The notes beneath the pieces are model-generated. The model did no database searches and had not been told where the DNA came from. It worked only from the letters and a program-made list of their open reading frames with translations. Made by a program: the position numbers and the translations under genes. From DASSUW01 sp035706585 (GTDB lineage: Bacteria > Actinomycetota > Thermoleophilia > Solirubrobacterales > Solirubrobacteraceae), in the NCBI GenBank assembly GCA_035706585.1, contig DASSUW010000419.1, positions 1 through 6,214 of the forward strand: a DNA stretch of 6,214 nucleotides. Direction: 5' to 3'. Shown in pieces: positions 5,513 to 6,214 of the stretch. Each line of letters begins with the position of its first letter. Position 1 is the stretch's first letter.

Positions 5513-5595
5513 TGCGGGCGGAGGGACTCGAACCCCCACGGCTTGTGGCCACGAGGACCTAAACCTCGCGCGTCTACCAATTCCGCCACGCCCGC
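5513..5595 (-). tRNA. tRNA-Leu (anticodon UAG)
   Basis: An 83-nt class II tRNA ending in the A73 discriminator; CCA is not encoded (TTA follows). The acceptor stem pairs GCGGGCG (5589-5595) with CGCCCGC (5514-5520). The D-arm holds the typical AATTGGTAGAC. The anticodon stem CGAGG/CCTCG encloses the loop TTTAGGT, giving anticodon UAG at 5559-5561. A long variable arm (GGC/GCC stem, CACAA loop) is diagnostic of Leu/Ser tRNAs, and the T-arm contains GGTTCGAGTCC. It reads CUA and, with a modified U34, other CUN leucine codons. Confidence 0.96.
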
Positions 5596-5598
5596 GCC

Positions 5599-5629
5599 TG
5601 CGTGCGAGTCGGCACAAGCGCCGCACGCA
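5599..5629. repeat. Inverted repeat in the tRNA leader region
   Basis: TGCGTGCG (5599-5606) and CGCACGCA (5622-5629) form a perfect 8-bp stem with a 15-nt loop, immediately 5' of the tRNA-Leu gene on the minus strand. It would fold in the tRNA precursor leader. No T-tract follows, so a terminator role is not indicated. Confidence 0.4.
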
Positions 5630-5638
5630 CGGCAGCGA

Positions 5639-5649
5639 GATTGTATGGT
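5639..5649. promoter_or_regulatory. Probable -10 region between tRNA-Leu and the membrane protein gene
   Basis: GATTGTATGGT is the only AT-rich patch between these divergent genes. On the minus strand it gives TACAAT (5640-5645), the same -10-like hexamer as in the arsR operator, about 45 nt before the tRNA. On the plus strand it gives TATGGT (5644-5649), which would start transcription almost at the ATG at 5659, i.e. a leaderless mRNA. No -35 is convincing in either direction. Confidence 0.35.
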
Positions 5650-5658
5650 CGCGCAGGC

Positions 5659-6159
5659 ATGGAGGAGCCCGGGGTGATCATCGAGCACCCGAATCGCAAG
5701 AAGGCGTCGTCGAAGCTCACGCGCGCGGTGGTCGTCGTGCTTCTGCTCGTGTCGGCGGGCCTGGTGGGGATCGTCACCGTCGGTGGCTGGGACGCGCTCG
5801 AGGGCGCGAAGGCGCTGCAGATCGGCTACATCGTCCTCTACGTCGTGCTCGCGTTCTTCGTGCTGCGCTGGAGCCGCGGCGTGCTGCCGGTGGCGGCCGC
5901 GCTCGCAACGGTCCTGCTGATCTTCGCGGCCGTATCGGCGCCGGAGTGGTTCGACCGTGACAAGGCCGGGTTCAGCGACCCGGCGCTGGACGAGTCGATC
6001 CTCGGCCTGATCACCGCGCTCATCGTTCCCGCGCAGCTGCTCCTGATCGCGTTCGCGATGAGCGGGTTCCGGCAGGCCTGGAACGTCGAGGTCGAGCAGC
6101 ACGAAGACCCGCCGCCCGAGCGCAACGAGCGCAGCGGGCCCGCCCCCGCCGCCGTGTGA
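5659..6159 (+). CDS. Four-helix integral membrane protein of unknown function
   Basis: A 166-residue protein. A short charged N-terminus (residues 1-21, HPNRKKASSK) is followed by four hydrophobic segments at about 22-42, 52-70, 75-95 and 113-135, and a hydrophilic acidic/Pro-rich tail (about 142-166: EVEQHEDPPPERNE). I do not recognise a named family, cofactor site or catalytic motif. The ATG at 5659 is preferred over the open frame to 5602 because the charged segment and first helix follow it directly and the earlier stretch is the tRNA leader. There is no Shine-Dalgarno site, and a -10-like TATGGT lies 9 nt upstream, so translation may be leaderless. It is the only rightward gene and is not part of the sulfur operon. 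A frame on the opposite strand is rejected: it is charged and repetitive, as expected for the antisense of helix codons. Confidence 0.78.
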   Translation: MEEPGVIIEHPNRKKASSKLTRAVVVVLLLVSAGLVGIVTVGGWDALEGAKALQIGYIVLYVVLAFFVLRWSRGVLPVAAALATVLLIFAAVSAPEWFDRDKAGFSDPALDESILGLITALIVPAQLLLIAFAMSGFRQAWNVEVEQHEDPPPERNERSGPAPAAV

Positions 6160-6165
6160 CCGGCA

Positions 6166-6189
6166 GCGCCGGGTCGCCGCGCCCGGCGC
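6166..6189 (+). terminator. GC-rich hairpin after the membrane protein gene
   Basis: GCGCCGGG (6166-6173) and CCCGGCGC (6182-6189) make a perfect 8-bp all-GC stem with an 8-nt loop, 6 nt after the stop. A competing smaller hairpin (CCGGC-AGC-GCCGG, 6160-6172) overlaps it. No T-tract follows within the window, so this is a terminator candidate only, of the T-less kind often seen in GC-rich actinobacteria. Confidence 0.45.
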
Positions 6190-6214
6190 GACGACGCGGC
6201 GCGGCGGCGCCCGG

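Noticed and set aside
4929..5960. A 343-codon plus-strand frame across the arsR operator, tRNA-Leu and the membrane protein gene
   Set aside because: It runs through an antisense tRNA and out of frame over the membrane protein, and its composition is Arg-rich noise.
5509..6102. A 197-codon minus-strand frame opposite the membrane protein
   Set aside because: Highly charged, repetitive composition typical of the complement of hydrophobic codons; it also reads through tRNA-Leu.

Overview
The window is GC-rich chromosomal DNA (visibly well above 65% GC, coding regions with almost only G/C at third codon positions) of an actinobacterial type. The lone four-helix membrane protein at the right end and the overall style suggest Thermoleophilia/Solirubrobacterales, but that placement is a weak inference. 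Almost everything is transcribed leftward; only the last gene runs rightward.

Layout from left to right. Positions 1-219 hold no convincing gene but contain four copies of a ~20 bp dyad-symmetric element at 24/28/24 bp spacing. A complete short-chain dehydrogenase/reductase (SDR) is at 220-981 (-). From 1058 to 4893 (-) lies a compact cluster which, read in its own direction, is: ArsR/SmtB regulator (frameshifted as given), DUF2892 membrane protein with a CP motif, single-domain rhodanese, persulfide dioxygenase fused to two rhodanese domains (CstB architecture), TauE/SafE-family anion exporter, and an OsmC-family thiol protein. Three junctions overlap or nearly abut, and two genes have strong Shine-Dalgarno sites. 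In front of arsR is a perfect 9-bp inverted repeat that contains the likely -10 element, the expected layout of an autoregulated operon.

Taken together the cluster reads as a sulfide/persulfide detoxification operon. The regulator senses reactive sulfur (inferred), rhodaneses move sulfane sulfur, the dioxygenase oxidises persulfide to sulfite (with the rhodanese domain, thiosulfate), the TauE-type permease exports the product, and OsmC may reduce peroxide- or persulfide-type by-products. It resembles the staphylococcal cst operon and the bigR operons of proteobacteria. It uses an ArsR-type repressor rather than the CsoR-type CstR, and ends in OsmC.

Right of the operon (5005-5359, -) is a small RAMA/DUF4357-like domain gene whose homologous text runs through three reading frames. 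Then come tRNA-Leu(UAG) (5513-5595, -) and a four-helix membrane protein (5659-6159, +) followed by a GC-rich hairpin. The arsR and RAMA breaks (three in total) can each be repaired by adding one G on the minus strand, so base-call or assembly error is a serious alternative to true gene decay.
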